64,000 nt of DNA from Flavobacterium aquatile LMG 4008 = ATCC 11947 (GCF_000757385.1 NZ_JRHH01000003.1:434001-498000); one strand, 5' to 3'. Counted from the first letter of the stretch, positions 40,221 to 49,887 are shown. A program made the numbers and translations. Notes: generated by a model from the sequence alone, not told the origin.

Positions 40221-40377
40221 GTTAAACACTATAATACGATTTTTATAAAATTTAACTATTTTGTTTAACTTTTATAACTCGAATTGTTCTGTATACATTC
40301 CATAAATATTTATTTTGTTGTTTAACTACATCGTAATAGTGTTAAACAAAATAGTTGCTTTTTAATAAAAGTTTAAC
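40221..40377. repeat. GTTTAAC cluster with a 16-bp inverted repeat in a 300-bp gene-free stretch
   Basis: The region 40191-40491 has no gene. It holds GTTTAAC or its complement at 40221-40227, 40263-40269, 40320-40326, 40341-40347 and 40371-40377. A perfect 16-bp inverted repeat spans 40254-40269 and 40341-40356 (AACTATTTTGTTTAAC). It lies between divergent fasciclin and MORN-like genes. Nothing else was recognised there. Confidence 0.7.
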
Positions 40378-40491
40378 TTCTAAAACATAAAAAAAATCTT
40401 ATAAATTTGGCATTCTCTAAATTTGGAACCATTTTTGCAACAATAAAATCATTCTATTTTAGTTATAAATACCATTAAATTAATCTCAATT

Positions 40492-41202
40492 ATGAAATAC
40501 CTATTATTATTTCTTTTATCTTTCAATTGTATTTTTGCTCAAGACGTTAACAAGTTAGACGATAAAGGTTTAAAACATGGTTTATGGAAAGGATCTTATC
40601 CAGATTCTAATCGTCCGAGGTATGAAGGTACATTCGAGCACGGCAAAGAAACTGGATTATTCAAATTTTTCGATGATACAAAATCAGGAACAGTAATTGC
40701 AACTCGTGAATTTAATCTTGCCGATAATTCGTGCTACACCATTTTTTACAATCAAAGAAAATATAAGGTAAGCGAAGGTAAGCTGGTTAACAAATTGTAT
40801 GAAGGCGAATGGAAATACTATCATTTTGATTCTCCAGATATAATGACAACCGAATTGTATGTTAAAGGGAAATTAAACGGAGTTAGAAAAGTATATTTCA
40901 AAAGTAAACTTATTGCCGAAGAAGCAACGTACAAAAATGGTTTAAAGGACGGCGTTTATAAAAAGTACGCTGAAAATGGTGTTGTTATTGAAGAATGTAA
41001 TTATAAAAACGGACTTCTAGAAGGACTTTCCATTTTTAGAAATGCAAAGAATGAAGTGGTTTCTAAAGGAAATTACAAGAAAGATAAAAAAGAAGGTATT
41101 TGGGAATTCAATAACAATGGCAAACTTACAACAGAAAATATGAGTAAGCCTAAGCAACGTAAATTTGAAAAGAAAGATCCTAAACCCGAACCTAAATATT
41201 AG
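40492..41202 (+). CDS. Exported protein with MORN-like (YwqK-type) repeats
   Basis: A 236-aa protein with a signal peptide (1-16, CIFAQ). It has repeats of the form G-x-Y/W-K-x-x-x-x-x-G-x-x-x (for example HGLWKGSYPDSNRPRYEG, DGVYKKYAENGVVIEE, EGIWEFNNNGKLTTE), the YwqK/MORN-2 pattern. The C-terminus is basic and Pro-rich (FEKKDPKPEPKY). YwqK-like proteins are sometimes annotated as antitoxins by similarity; no toxin gene is adjacent here. It faces the fasciclin gene divergently across the GTTTAAC cluster. Function unknown. Confidence 0.82.
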   Translation: MKYLLLFLLSFNCIFAQDVNKLDDKGLKHGLWKGSYPDSNRPRYEGTFEHGKETGLFKFFDDTKSGTVIATREFNLADNSCYTIFYNQRKYKVSEGKLVNKLYEGEWKYYHFDSPDIMTTELYVKGKLNGVRKVYFKSKLIAEEATYKNGLKDGVYKKYAENGVVIEECNYKNGLLEGLSIFRNAKNEVVSKGNYKKDKKEGIWEFNNNGKLTTENMSKPKQRKFEKKDPKPEPKY

Positions 41203-41222
41203 TAAATAGATAAATCTTACCG

Positions 41223-41255
41223 AAGTATATGTTTTAGTGATTAAAGCATATACTT
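41223..41255 (+). terminator. Intrinsic terminator after the MORN-like gene
   Basis: Stem AAGTATATG / CATATACTT with an inner TTTA / TAAA pair, followed by eight Ts. Confidence 0.8.
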
Positions 41256-41272
41256 TTTTTTATTATTTGACG

Positions 41273-41280
41273 TAAATTTG
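41273..41280 (+). promoter_or_regulatory. TAnnTTTG promoter box for mnmA
   Basis: TAAATTTG lies 27 bases before the mnmA ATG. Confidence 0.55.
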
Positions 41281-41307
41281 CAAATTCAAATTAAAGAGGA
41301 ATAAATA

Positions 41308-42498
41308 ATGAAACGAGTTGTCGTTGGACTTTCTGGTGGTGTAGATTCGAGTGTTGCTGCTTATCTTTTAAAAGAACAAGGTTATGAGGTAATCGGACTT
41401 TTTATGAAGAATTGGCACGATGATTCAGTTACAATTTCTAATGAATGTCCGTGGCTTGAAGACAGCAACGACGCACTTTTAGTTGCCGAAAAATTAGGTA
41501 TTCCTTTTCAAACGGTTGATTTAAGCGAACAATATAAAGACAAAATTGTCGATTATATGTTCAAAGAATACGAAAACGGAAGAACTCCAAACCCTGATGT
41601 TTTATGTAATCGTGAGATAAAATTTGATGTTTTCATGAAAATTGCATTATCCCTTGGTGCCGATTTTGTAGCCACAGGTCATTATTGCAGAAAAGGAGAA
41701 ATTGATGTAGATGGAAAGCCAGTTTATCAATTACTTGCAGGGAAAGATGATAATAAAGATCAATCTTATTTTTTATGTCAGTTATCGCAAGAGCAATTAG
41801 CTAAATCATTGTTCCCAATTGGCGAATTAACAAAACCACAAGTTCGCGAAATCGCTACCAAAATGGAATTAGTAACTGCCGAAAAGAAAGATTCACAAGG
41901 TCTTTGCTTTATTGGTAAAGTACGTTTACCCGAATTTTTACAACAACAATTACAACCAAAAGAAGGTTTGATATATGAAATTCCTGCTAATAGCGAGATT
42001 TACAATCAAGAGAAACCAGTGTTCAGTTCACTCGAAGAGCAATTACAATTCGAATCAACTTCTATAGAATACAATCCACAATCGTCTGGGAAAGTAGTTG
42101 GAAAGCATCAAGGTGCACACTATTTTACCATCGGACAACGAAAAGGACTAAATGTTGGCGGTACAAAAGAAGCTCTTTTTATAATTGCAACCGATGTAAA
42201 AACCAACTCCATTTATACAGGACAAGGTGCAAATCATCCTGGATTATTTAAAAAAGCATTGCGTATTCAACCATCAGAAATTCATTGGATTCGTCAAGAT
42301 TTAACACTTAATGATGGAGAATCTATGGAAGTTTTGGTTCGAATTCGTTACCGTCAAGAACTTCAAAAAGCAACGTTACATAAATTCCAATCGGGATTGT
42401 ATGTTTCTTTTGAGTCACCTCAATCTGCTATAACCGAAGGTCAATTTGCTGCTTGGTATTTAAACGACGAATTAATTGGTTCGGGTGTAATTTCGTAA
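41308..42498 (+). CDS. mnmA: tRNA-specific 2-thiouridylase
   Basis: A 396-aa enzyme that adds the 2-thio group to U34 of tRNAs for Lys, Glu and Gln. The ATP-binding PP-loop is [17 protein letters not shown] (5-21), and the catalytic cysteines are C100 ([11 protein letters not shown]) and C200 (SQGLCFIGK). The C-terminal domain has [14 protein letters not shown]. It is a normal full-length protein. It has its own promoter box and is followed by the subtilase gene 57 bases on. Confidence 0.98.
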   Translation: MKRVVVGLSGGVDSSVAAYLLKEQGYEVIGLFMKNWHDDSVTISNECPWLEDSNDALLVAEKLGIPFQTVDLSEQYKDKIVDYMFKEYENGRTPNPDVLCNREIKFDVFMKIALSLGADFVATGHYCRKGEIDVDGKPVYQLLAGKDDNKDQSYFLCQLSQEQLAKSLFPIGELTKPQVREIATKMELVTAEKKDSQGLCFIGKVRLPEFLQQQLQPKEGLIYEIPANSEIYNQEKPVFSSLEEQLQFESTSIEYNPQSSGKVVGKHQGAHYFTIGQRKGLNVGGTKEALFIIATDVKTNSIYTGQGANHPGLFKKALRIQPSEIHWIRQDLTLNDGESMEVLVRIRYRQELQKATLHKFQSGLYVSFESPQSAITEGQFAAWYLNDELIGSGVIS

Positions 42499-42525
42499 AA
42501 TCAAACTTGGTGCTATTTTTTTTCG

Positions 42526-42533
42526 TAATTTTG
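42526..42533 (+). promoter_or_regulatory. TAnnTTTG promoter box for the subtilase
   Basis: TAATTTTG lies 22 bases before the subtilase ATG, with a TTGG about 18 bases further upstream as a possible -33 element. Confidence 0.5.
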
Positions 42534-42555
42534 ATACAACCAAATTTTATTTGCT

Positions 42556-44181
42556 ATGAAGAAAATATTATTTCTACTCATTTTTCTTGTATCAATTTCT
42601 TCTTTTTCACAAGAAGATGCTTGGGTTTATTTTACAGATAAACCGAATGCTGCTGCTTTTCTTGCAGATCCACTTACGATGTTAACACAAAGAGCATTAG
42701 ATAGAAGAACTGCACAAGGAATCCCAGTAACAACTAATGATGTACCAATTCATCAACCTTACATTAACCAAATAACAGCGGCAACTGGAATTACAGTAAA
42801 AGCAAAATCTAAATGGTTAAATTGCCTTCACATCAGTGGAAGTGTTACAGATATTAACGCTTTGTCAAGTTTAACTTTTGTTGATCATATAGAATTTGCC
42901 AATCCATCTTTAAATACTTCTGGAAAAATTAAAAATCCAAACGTAAGTAATAAAGAACAAGTAATAAACAAACAAATGGATGTTGAAATTACATTCGCAT
43001 ACGGAACTTCTGCCAATCAAATTCAAATGCTTAACGGTCATCTTTTGCATCAAGCCAATTATACCGGAACAGGTAAAATAATTGCGGTATTGGATTCTGG
43101 ATTTATAAATGTAAATTCTACACAACCATTCGAAAGATTGTTTACCAATAACTTAATTTTAGGTGGTTACAATTACGTAAGTCAATCTACAAATATATAT
43201 TCGCTTCACAATCACGGAACTATGGTTTTATCTTGCATGGGCGGTTATACCGAAGGTCAATTAGTTGGAACGGCGCCAGATGCACAATATTATTTATTTG
43301 TTACAGAAGATATTGCTTCAGAAAATCCAGTAGAAGAAAGTTATTGGGTTGAAGCTGCCGAAGAAGCCGATCGATTAGGGGTAGATATTATTACTTCTTC
43401 ACTAGGTTATTTTGGCTATGATAACCCAAGTTATAGTTATACTTACAGTGATTTAACAGGGAATTCTGCCTTTGCATCAAGAGGTGCAAATATCGCTTTC
43501 TCTAAAGGAATTATTGTTGTGGCAAGTGCTGGAAATTCTGGTGCAACTGCCAATCCATATATTGGAGTTCCAGCAGAAGCTACCAATGTTTTAGCAATTG
43601 GAGCTGTTCAAGCAAATGAAAATTATGCTGCTTTTAGTTCGATCGGACCATCGTTTGACGGAAGAGTTAAACCAGATGTTATGGCTCAGGGACAAAATGC
43701 GTATGTTGCAACCACCGCTGGAAGTATTACAGCTGCTAGCGGAACATCATTTTCCGGACCAATTATGGCAGGTATGATTGCTAGTTTTTGGCAAGCCGTT
43801 CCTTCCTTAACAAACCAGCAAGTTGTAAATTTAGTTAAGCAATCATCCGATAGGTTTAATCTTCCAACTTTTCAATATGGTTATGGAATTCCCGATTTTC
43901 AATTGGCTATTGCAAATGCCGCATTAGATGTAAATGAAGCAACTAGCAGTAATTTCGTGGTGTATCCAAATCCAACTAAAGGAACTATCTCATTTTCAAT
44001 TCCTGACGGATTTTTAAATTCTAAAATTATGATTTATAATTCATTAGGTCAAATTGTTTTAGAGCAAAATATCAATCAGTCAAATCCAACTCTTTCGTTA
44101 GAAAATTTAAATTCGGGAGTCTATTTCTATAAAATCGCTTCCGCAAATACTACTCAGACTGGTAAAATAATTAAAAATTAA
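42556..44181 (+). CDS. S8-family (subtilisin-like) peptidase secreted by T9SS
   Basis: A 541-aa secreted protease. Signal peptide 1-19. The catalytic triad is D180 (AVLDSGF), H220 (HNHGTMVLS) and S398 (SGTSFSGP). The N-terminal region (20-160) is an inhibitor-like propeptide. Residues about 467-541 are a type A C-terminal sorting domain (FVVYPNPTKGTISFSI; SLGQIVLEQ; LNSGVYFYKI; GKIIKN end), the signal for type IX secretion. It is surface-attached or released and likely degrades external protein. Confidence 0.96.
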   Translation: MKKILFLLIFLVSISSFSQEDAWVYFTDKPNAAAFLADPLTMLTQRALDRRTAQGIPVTTNDVPIHQPYINQITAATGITVKAKSKWLNCLHISGSVTDINALSSLTFVDHIEFANPSLNTSGKIKNPNVSNKEQVINKQMDVEITFAYGTSANQIQMLNGHLLHQANYTGTGKIIAVLDSGFINVNSTQPFERLFTNNLILGGYNYVSQSTNIYSLHNHGTMVLSCMGGYTEGQLVGTAPDAQYYLFVTEDIASENPVEESYWVEAAEEADRLGVDIITSSLGYFGYDNPSYSYTYSDLTGNSAFASRGANIAFSKGIIVVASAGNSGATANPYIGVPAEATNVLAIGAVQANENYAAFSSIGPSFDGRVKPDVMAQGQNAYVATTAGSITAASGTSFSGPIMAGMIASFWQAVPSLTNQQVVNLVKQSSDRFNLPTFQYGYGIPDFQLAIANAALDVNEATSSNFVVYPNPTKGTISFSIPDGFLNSKIMIYNSLGQIVLEQNINQSNPTLSLENLNSGVYFYKIASANTTQTGKIIKN

Positions 44182-44204
44182 AACACGGATTTCTTTCGGA
44201 AAAC

Positions 44205-45143
44205 ATGAACAAAATTACTCAACTTTTCAACATACAATATCCAATTATTCAAGGCGGAATGATTTGGAATTCAGGATATAAATTAGCAAGTGCCGTTAGT
44301 AATTCTGGCGGATTAGGACTAATCGGAGCTGGTTCAATGTATCCAGAAGTTTTGAGAGAACACATCCAAAAATGTAAGAAAGCAACCGATAAACCTTTTG
44401 GTGTAAACGTTCCAATGTTGTATCCCAATATTGAGGAAATTATTCAAATAATTATTGAAGAAGGCGTTAAAATCGTATTCACATCAGCAGGAAATCCTAA
44501 AACTTGGACCTCGCATTTAAAAGCCAACGGAATTACAGTTGTTCATGTTGTGAGCAGTTCTAAATTTGCTTTAAAAGCTCAAGAAGCTGGAGTTGACGCA
44601 GTCGTTGCCGAAGGATTTGAAGCTGGCGGACACAATGGAAGAGAAGAAACTACAACATTAACTTTGATTCCGATGGTGCGAGAAAATATCACGATTCCAT
44701 TAATTGCAGCTGGCGGAATTGCAACTGGTCGTGGCATGCTTGCAGCGATGATTCTCGGTGCCGATGGTGTTCAAATGGGAAGCCGATTTGCAGCATCAAC
44801 CGAAAGTTCGGCACACGATGATTTCAAAAAAACAATAATTGAAACTGGCGAAGGTGACACACAAGTTACTTTGAAAGAACTGGCTCCTGTGCGATTAATA
44901 AAAAATAAATTTTATAATGACGTTCAAGAATTGTATTCTAAATGTCCGTCTAAAGAAGATTTAGAAAATTTATTAGGAAAACGAAGAGCAAAACGCGGCA
45001 TGTTTGAAGGTGATTTAATCGAAGGCGAACTAGAAATTGGTCAAATTGCTGGATTAATTCACGATATAAAACCAGTTGAAACAATAATTTTCGAAATAAT
45101 TTCCGAATTTAATTTGGCTAAAAAAGAAGCACTCACTTTATAA
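44205..45143 (+). CDS. Nitronate monooxygenase / enoyl-reductase-like flavoprotein
   Basis: A 312-aa FMN TIM-barrel protein of the 2-nitropropane dioxygenase family. Motifs: QYPIIQGGMIW (the FMN loop), SGGLGLIGAGSMYPE, AGVDAVVAEGFEAGGHNG (the catalytic His region), IPLIAAGGIATGRGMLAAM and GADGVQMGSRF. The family includes nitronate monooxygenases and the FabK enoyl-ACP reductases; the GFEAGGHNG motif is shared by both. Which activity applies is uncertain. It sits between the subtilase and pafA, with short gaps; no operon is clear. Confidence 0.85.
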   Translation: MNKITQLFNIQYPIIQGGMIWNSGYKLASAVSNSGGLGLIGAGSMYPEVLREHIQKCKKATDKPFGVNVPMLYPNIEEIIQIIIEEGVKIVFTSAGNPKTWTSHLKANGITVVHVVSSSKFALKAQEAGVDAVVAEGFEAGGHNGREETTTLTLIPMVRENITIPLIAAGGIATGRGMLAAMILGADGVQMGSRFAASTESSAHDDFKKTIIETGEGDTQVTLKELAPVRLIKNKFYNDVQELYSKCPSKEDLENLLGKRRAKRGMFEGDLIEGELEIGQIAGLIHDIKPVETIIFEIISEFNLAKKEALTL

Positions 45144-45185
45144 AATTCTTAAGATTTGCATCACATTGCTTTGAAATCTTATCCT

Positions 45186-45193
45186 TACTTTTG
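45186..45193 (+). promoter_or_regulatory. TAnnTTTG promoter box for pafA
   Basis: TACTTTTG lies 15 bases before the pafA ATG. Confidence 0.55.
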
Positions 45194-45208
45194 TCGAAAT
45201 ACTTTTAA

Positions 45209-46819
45209 ATGAAAAAGATACTTTTAGTTACTGCGTTTGTAATTTTCTCAAACCTTCAAGCCCAAGAACGTCCAAAATTAGTTGTCGGAATTGTTGTAGA
45301 TCAAATGAAAATGGAATACTTATACCGTTTTCAAAGTGATTTTACGGAGAATGGTTTTAAGCGATTGATGAATAGTGGTTTCACGTTTCATAATGCACAT
45401 TATAACTATATGCCAACCTATACTGCGCCTGGTCATGCTTCGGTTTATACTGGAACGACGCCAACATTGCACGGAATTGTAAGCAATGAATGGTTCCACA
45501 GAACTTTAAAAAAAGACGTATATTGTACCGATGATGCTTCGGTTACAACATTGGTTCCTGGCACAGAAAGTGAAGGAAAAATGTCACCTAAAAATTTACA
45601 AAGCACTACAATTACCGATGAATTAAAATTATCTACGAACTTTAAAGGAAAGGTAATCGGAATTAGTATAAAAGATAGAGGTGCGATTTTACCTGCCGGA
45701 CATTTTGCTGATTGGGCATTTTGGTATTGCAAAACTGGTGAGTTTATTTCGAGTTCATTTTATGGAGAAAAATTACCAACTTGGGTAACTGACTTTAATA
45801 ACGAGAAAAATTATTTGGGTTACACCAATAAAGGTTGGGATTTACTAAAACCAAAAGAAACCTACAATGAAAGTCTAGCTGATGACAATCCTTATGAAGG
45901 AAAGTTGTACAAAAAGACGCCTTTTTTTCCTTACAATATGAAGGAAATGATTGATAATAATGATGCTGGCGTAATTAGAGTTAGTCCTTATGGAAATGAT
46001 CTTTTAGCAGATTTCGCAAAGAAAGCCATCGAAAAAGAGCAACTTGGTAAAGATGAAATCACCGATTTTTTAGCATTAAGTTTTTCATCTACAGATTATA
46101 TCGGGCATACTTTTGGACCAAGATCAATAGAAATTCAAGATACGTACTTGCGTCTAGATCAAAACATTGCGGACATTTTAAATTATTTAGATAAAACTAT
46201 AGGTAAAGATAAATACTTAGTGTTTTTAACAGCCGATCACGCAGGAGCTGAAAATGTTACCTATTTAAAAGATAATAAATATCAAGTAAATAATATCAAT
46301 TATAAAAACCTTGAAAGTGATTTGAAGGAGTTTTCTAAAGCTACTTTCGGCGAAGATTTGATATTGAATTATTCTAGTTATAATATCCATTACAATAAAG
46401 ATATTTTAAAATCAAAAGGGTTGGAGTTGGAGAAAGTAAATAAAGCTTTCAAAGATTTTCTTTACACAAAAGAATATGTAAAACGCGTTTACACCGAGCA
46501 AGAAATTTTAGCTTCGTCTGGAAGTGATGTGATTTTGGATTTTATCGCAAAAGGTTATGATCCAACTCAAAATGGTGATTTACTTTTTGCTTACAAACCT
46601 GGTTACATGGAATATTCAGCAACTGGAACAACACACGGCTCGCCTTACAGTTATGATACGCACGTGCCGGTTATTTTCTATGGTTGGCATATTAAAAAAG
46701 GTACGTCACACGATAAAAAAGTAATTACTCAAATTGCGCCAACAGTTGCTCAATTGCTACAAATAACAATGCCAAATTCAACCGACAGTAAAGTTTTAAC
46801 TGAGGTTTTTGAAAAATAA
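45209..46819 (+). CDS. pafA: Alkaline phosphatase PafA-type (phosphate monoesterase)
   Basis: A 536-aa exported zinc phosphatase. Signal peptide 1-19 (NLQAQ). Active-site residues match Elizabethkingia PafA with a constant offset of 7: D31 (GIVVDQM), nucleophile T72 (PTYTAPGHAS), N93 (GIVSNEWF), and K155 and R157 (SIKDRGAILPAGH). The second metal site has D296, H300 (SSTDYIGHTFGP), D343 and H344 (TADHAGAEN), and H476 (GTTHGSPYS). The Lys-Arg pair marks a monoesterase. It is a phosphate-scavenging enzyme; no Pho box was recognised in the TAnnTTTG promoter region. A terminator follows. Confidence 0.95.
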   Translation: MKKILLVTAFVIFSNLQAQERPKLVVGIVVDQMKMEYLYRFQSDFTENGFKRLMNSGFTFHNAHYNYMPTYTAPGHASVYTGTTPTLHGIVSNEWFHRTLKKDVYCTDDASVTTLVPGTESEGKMSPKNLQSTTITDELKLSTNFKGKVIGISIKDRGAILPAGHFADWAFWYCKTGEFISSSFYGEKLPTWVTDFNNEKNYLGYTNKGWDLLKPKETYNESLADDNPYEGKLYKKTPFFPYNMKEMIDNNDAGVIRVSPYGNDLLADFAKKAIEKEQLGKDEITDFLALSFSSTDYIGHTFGPRSIEIQDTYLRLDQNIADILNYLDKTIGKDKYLVFLTADHAGAENVTYLKDNKYQVNNINYKNLESDLKEFSKATFGEDLILNYSSYNIHYNKDILKSKGLELEKVNKAFKDFLYTKEYVKRVYTEQEILASSGSDVILDFIAKGYDPTQNGDLLFAYKPGYMEYSATGTTHGSPYSYDTHVPVIFYGWHIKKGTSHDKKVITQIAPTVAQLLQITMPNSTDSKVLTEVFEK

Positions 46820-46826
46820 GAAACAA

Positions 46827-46859
46827 AAAAAATCCACTAATTATGTTAGTGGATTTTTT
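46827..46859. terminator. Bidirectional intrinsic terminator
   Basis: A 14-bp perfect stem (AAAAAATCCACTAA / TTAGTGGATTTTTT) with a 5-nt loop, between convergent pafA and lysA. Confidence 0.9.
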
Positions 46860-46878
46860 ATTTATAATTGTCATCAAT

Positions 46879-48084
46879 TTATACTTCAACCAATATCTGA
46901 TTTTTAATTAAATCTTCAAAGGTTTCTCTTTTACTTATTAAGTGGCCTTTTCCATCTTTCCACAATACTTCTGCTGGTTTAAAACGTGAATTGTAGTTGG
47001 AAGCCATTGAGAAACAATACGCTCCAGCATTTTTAAAACTCAAAATATCGCCTTCTTTTATTTCAGAAATTCTTCTGTTGTTGGCAAACGTATCGGTTTC
47101 ACAGATGTAACCTACAACGGTGTAAAAACGCTCTTTCCCTTTTGGATTAGAAATGTTTTCAATAGTATGTTGTGAACCATAAAGCATAGGACGAATTAAA
47201 TGGTTGAAACCCGAATCGATTCCGGCGAAAACGGTTGAAGTGGTTTGTTTTACAACATTCACTTTGGCTAAGAAATATCCAGCTTGACTTACCAAAAACT
47301 TTCCTGGTTCGAAAGCTAATGTCAATTCGCGTCCGTATTCTTTTTCGAAAGCTAAAAATCTTTTTGATAATTTTTTTCCTAATTCTTCAATGTTGGTTTC
47401 GATATCGTCTTTTTTGTAAGGAACTTTAAATCCTGATCCAAAGTCTAAAAAGTCTAAATCTTTAAAGTTTTTAGCAGCGTCAAATAAAATTTCAGCAGCA
47501 TACAAAAACACTTCAATATCTAAAATATCAGAACCAGTGTGCATGTGAATTCCATTTATATGCATTTTTGTATTTTCTACAATACGCAAAATATGAGGCA
47601 ATTGATGTACAGAAATCCCGAATTTACTATCAATATGACCAACAGAAATATTAGCATTTCCACCAGCCATAACGTGTGGATTTATACGGATACAAACTGG
47701 AACTGTTGGATGTTTCGCTCCAAAATGTTCTAAGATAGAAAGATTGTCAATATTGATTTGAACACCTAATTTTGCTACTTCTTCAATTTCTTCAAATGAA
47801 ACTCCATTTGGTGTGAAAATGATTTTTTCTGGAGAAAAACCAGCGTGTAAACCAAGTTGTACTTCTTGAATAGAAACAGTATCTAATCCTGAACCCAAGT
47901 TCTTCAACAACTTCAAGATCGAAATGTTTGATAAAGCCTTCATTGCATAATTTACGCGTAACTTTTCCACCTTGGAAAAAGCCGAAGTCAAACGATTGTA
48001 CTGATTCTCGATAGTTGCTGCGTCATAAACGTACAGCGGATTGCCAAATTCCTCGGCAAGAGCTAGTAATTCTTTAGGTTGCAT
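46879..48084 (-). CDS. lysA: Diaminopimelate decarboxylase
   Basis: A 401-aa PLP enzyme of the alanine-racemase fold that decarboxylates meso-diaminopimelate to lysine. PLP Lys 49 is in VNYAMKALSN. Other marks are GLDTVSIQEV, ICIRINPHVMAGG-like IRINPHV, HMHTGSDI, FLDFGSGFKVPY, EPGKFLV and the C-terminal GYICETDTFANNR with the substrate Cys. The length matches the family. It has a TATATTTG box at 48154-48147 on the minus strand and is divergent from sucC. Confidence 0.97.
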   Translation of the reverse strand: MQPKELLALAEEFGNPLYVYDAATIENQYNRLTSAFSKVEKLRVNYAMKALSNISILKLLKNLGSGLDTVSIQEVQLGLHAGFSPEKIIFTPNGVSFEEIEEVAKLGVQINIDNLSILEHFGAKHPTVPVCIRINPHVMAGGNANISVGHIDSKFGISVHQLPHILRIVENTKMHINGIHMHTGSDILDIEVFLYAAEILFDAAKNFKDLDFLDFGSGFKVPYKKDDIETNIEELGKKLSKRFLAFEKEYGRELTLAFEPGKFLVSQAGYFLAKVNVVKQTTSTVFAGIDSGFNHLIRPMLYGSQHTIENISNPKGKERFYTVVGYICETDTFANNRRISEIKEGDILSFKNAGAYCFSMASNYNSRFKPAEVLWKDGKGHLISKRETFEDLIKNQILVEV

Positions 48085-48146
48085 TTTTAAAATTTTTAGT
48101 GATTAAAGTTTAATTATTTTTTAAACTTTTATTATTGAATGATTTG

Positions 48147-48154
48147 CAAATATA
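48147..48154 (-). promoter_or_regulatory. TAnnTTTG promoter box for lysA
   Basis: TATATTTG on the minus strand, 62 bases before the lysA ATG. Confidence 0.55.
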
Positions 48155-48242
48155 GTAGATGTAAAAAGGTTTTGCAAAGCGTTTAACATTTCTACGAATT
48201 TGTCAATTATTTTTTGACTTTTATGTACTATCGATAATTTTT

Positions 48243-48345
48243 TAGCCCTGATGTTGCAATTGTTGGAGCTCTCCCGATTTTTATCGTGAAGCGACTTGCA
48301 ACAGCAGGAAAATGGATTGCAAAAAATGCCCAAGCGATTCGCTCC
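48243..48345 (+). repeat. Dispersed intergenic hairpin element, copy 5 (type A, 103 bp)
   Basis: Opens TAGCCCTGAT, then a hairpin closed by GTTGCAA / TTGCAAC with an inner CGAT-TTTTA-TCG, then CAGCAGGAAAA, and closes AATGCCCAAGCGATTCGCTCC-type sequence. It lies between divergent genes, so it is neither a terminator nor a leader of either. Confidence 0.8.
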
Positions 48346-48431
48346 TAATTTTTAAAACCCATGCTTAAAACTTTTAATAAATAAAGTTACTAAATTGATA
48401 TACATTTCTTTTTGGTTTCGTTGAAATTAAT

Positions 48432-48439
48432 TACTTTTG
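48432..48439 (+). promoter_or_regulatory. TAnnTTTG promoter box for sucC
   Basis: TACTTTTG lies 29 bases before the sucC ATG; TTTGG about 18 bases further upstream fits a -33 element. Confidence 0.6.
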
Positions 48440-48468
48440 TGACACTTTAAAATCGACAAACTTTTATT

Positions 48469-49662
48469 ATGGACATACACGAATATCAAGGAAAAGAAAT
48501 ATTAGCCAGTTATGGTGTAAAAATTCAACGTGGTTATGTGGCAAACAATCCGCAAGAAGCGGTTGCTGCTGCAAAACAATTGACTGCTGAAACAGGAACT
48601 GGATGGCACGTTATTAAAGCTCAAGTTCACGCAGGTGGAAGAGGAAAAGGTGGTGGCGTTAAGCTTGCTAAGAATTTGCAACAAGTTGAGGAATTGGCTG
48701 AGCAAATTATTGGAATGCAATTAATTACTCCGCAAACTAGTGCTGAAGGTAAAAAAGTACACAAAGTTTTAGTTGCTGAGGATGTTTATTATCCTGGTGA
48801 AAGTGAAACAAGTGAGTTTTATATGTCGGTTTTATTGAATAGAGCGACTGCAAAAAACATGATTGTTTATTCTACTGAAGGTGGAATGGATATTGAAGAA
48901 GTTGCTGAGCACACACCACATTTAATTTTCAACGAAGAAATTGATCCAAATGTTGGTTTACAAGGTTTTCAAGCTAGAAGAATTGCTTTTAATTTAGGTC
49001 TTTCTGGAAATGCTTTCAAAGAAATGGTTCAGTTTATTGATGCATTATACAAAGCTTATGTTGGATCAGATGCTTCGATGTTCGAAATTAATCCAGTTTT
49101 AAAAACTTCTGATAATAAAATTATTGCTGTTGATGCTAAAGTAAATCTTGATGATAATGCTTTATACCGTCACGCTGCATTAGCAGAATACAGAGACGTT
49201 CGTGAAGAAAATCCAATTGAAGTGGAAGCGAAAGCTGCAGGTTTAAATTATGTGGATCTTGATGGAACTGTTGGATGTATGGTTAATGGTGCTGGACTTG
49301 CAATGGCAACGATGGATTTGATTAAATATGCAGGTTTCGAACCAGCTAACTTCTTAGACGTTGGTGGAACTGCAGATGCAAAACGTGTGGAGTTGGCTTT
49401 TAGAATTATCTTGAAAGATCCAAACGTAAAAGCTATTTTGATTAACATTTTTGGTGGAATCGTTCGTTGCGACCGTGTTGCTCAAGGTGTTGTTGATGCT
49501 TACAAAAATATGGGTGATGCTATAAAAGTGCCAATCATTGTGAGATTACAAGGTACAAATGCTGAGATTGCTAAAGAATTAATTGATAATTCTGGTATGC
49601 CAATTTTATCTGCTGTACAATTTCAAGAAGCTGCAGATCAAGTTCAAAAAGCGCTTTCTTAA
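48469..49662 (+). CDS. sucC: Succinyl-CoA ligase, beta subunit
   Basis: A 397-aa ATP-grasp subunit of the citric-acid-cycle enzyme that makes ATP or GTP from succinyl-CoA. It starts [17 protein letters not shown], continues with the lid [15 protein letters not shown] and the nucleotide site, and has the C-terminal flavodoxin-like domain with [17 protein letters not shown] and [13 protein letters not shown], the power-helix region. The alpha subunit gene sucD is not in this window, so the two genes are unlinked here. It is single-cistron and ends at a terminator. Confidence 0.98.
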   Translation: MDIHEYQGKEILASYGVKIQRGYVANNPQEAVAAAKQLTAETGTGWHVIKAQVHAGGRGKGGGVKLAKNLQQVEELAEQIIGMQLITPQTSAEGKKVHKVLVAEDVYYPGESETSEFYMSVLLNRATAKNMIVYSTEGGMDIEEVAEHTPHLIFNEEIDPNVGLQGFQARRIAFNLGLSGNAFKEMVQFIDALYKAYVGSDASMFEINPVLKTSDNKIIAVDAKVNLDDNALYRHAALAEYRDVREENPIEVEAKAAGLNYVDLDGTVGCMVNGAGLAMATMDLIKYAGFEPANFLDVGGTADAKRVELAFRIILKDPNVKAILINIFGGIVRCDRVAQGVVDAYKNMGDAIKVPIIVRLQGTNAEIAKELIDNSGMPILSAVQFQEAADQVQKALS

Positions 49663-49686
49663 TTAGATAGAAATTATTTTATATAG

Positions 49687-49715
49687 AAAATCCCGAGTGT
49701 AATACTCGGGATTTT
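49687..49715. terminator. Intrinsic terminator after sucC
   Basis: Stem AAAATCCCGAGT / ACTCGGGATTTT with a 5-nt loop and T-run; also serves the small membrane protein on the other strand. Confidence 0.9.
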
Positions 49716-49719
49716 TTTA

Positions 49720-49887
49720 TTACAATTCTTCCGAATCTATTTCGTCTTTTAACGGAATCGATTTATCGTTCTTTTTTAAATATTTTTCATAATTTTTTTC
49801 GTCTTTTAAATTTCGTTTTATTAAAAAAGCGACTAAGGCAAGAGCAATTATAATAACACTTCCAACTATATACCAATTTATTTCCAT
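49720..49887 (-). CDS. Small membrane protein (55 aa)
   Basis: A short frame that opens with ATG 49887 and stops at 49722-49720. The protein is 55 aa: MEINWYIVGSVIIIALALV then a basic anchor (IKRNLKDEKNYEKYLKKND) and acidic tail (DEIDSEEL). That is one membrane helix with an inside-positive, charged C-terminal tail, a normal small inner-membrane protein. It is convergent with sucC and shares its terminator. Similar one-helix proteins are common in Flavobacteria to my recollection; function unknown. Confidence 0.75.
   Translation of the reverse strand: MEINWYIVGSVIIIALALVAFLIKRNLKDEKNYEKYLKKNDKSIPLKDEIDSEEL

Larger units (their letters stand above)
48085..48468. other. Gene-free divergent region between lysA and sucC
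   Basis: This 384-base stretch has no credible gene. It holds the lysA promoter box (48147-48154, minus), a type A hairpin element (48243-48345), and the sucC promoter box (48432-48439). The short frame at 48121-48333 is not a gene. Confidence 0.75.

Noticed and set aside
40492..41202. MORN-like protein as antitoxin of a toxin-antitoxin pair
   Set aside because: No toxin candidate is adjacent; the name comes only from a family label.
48121..48333. 70-aa minus-strand frame between lysA and sucC
   Set aside because: Its sequence is mostly the dispersed hairpin element, so it is not a gene.
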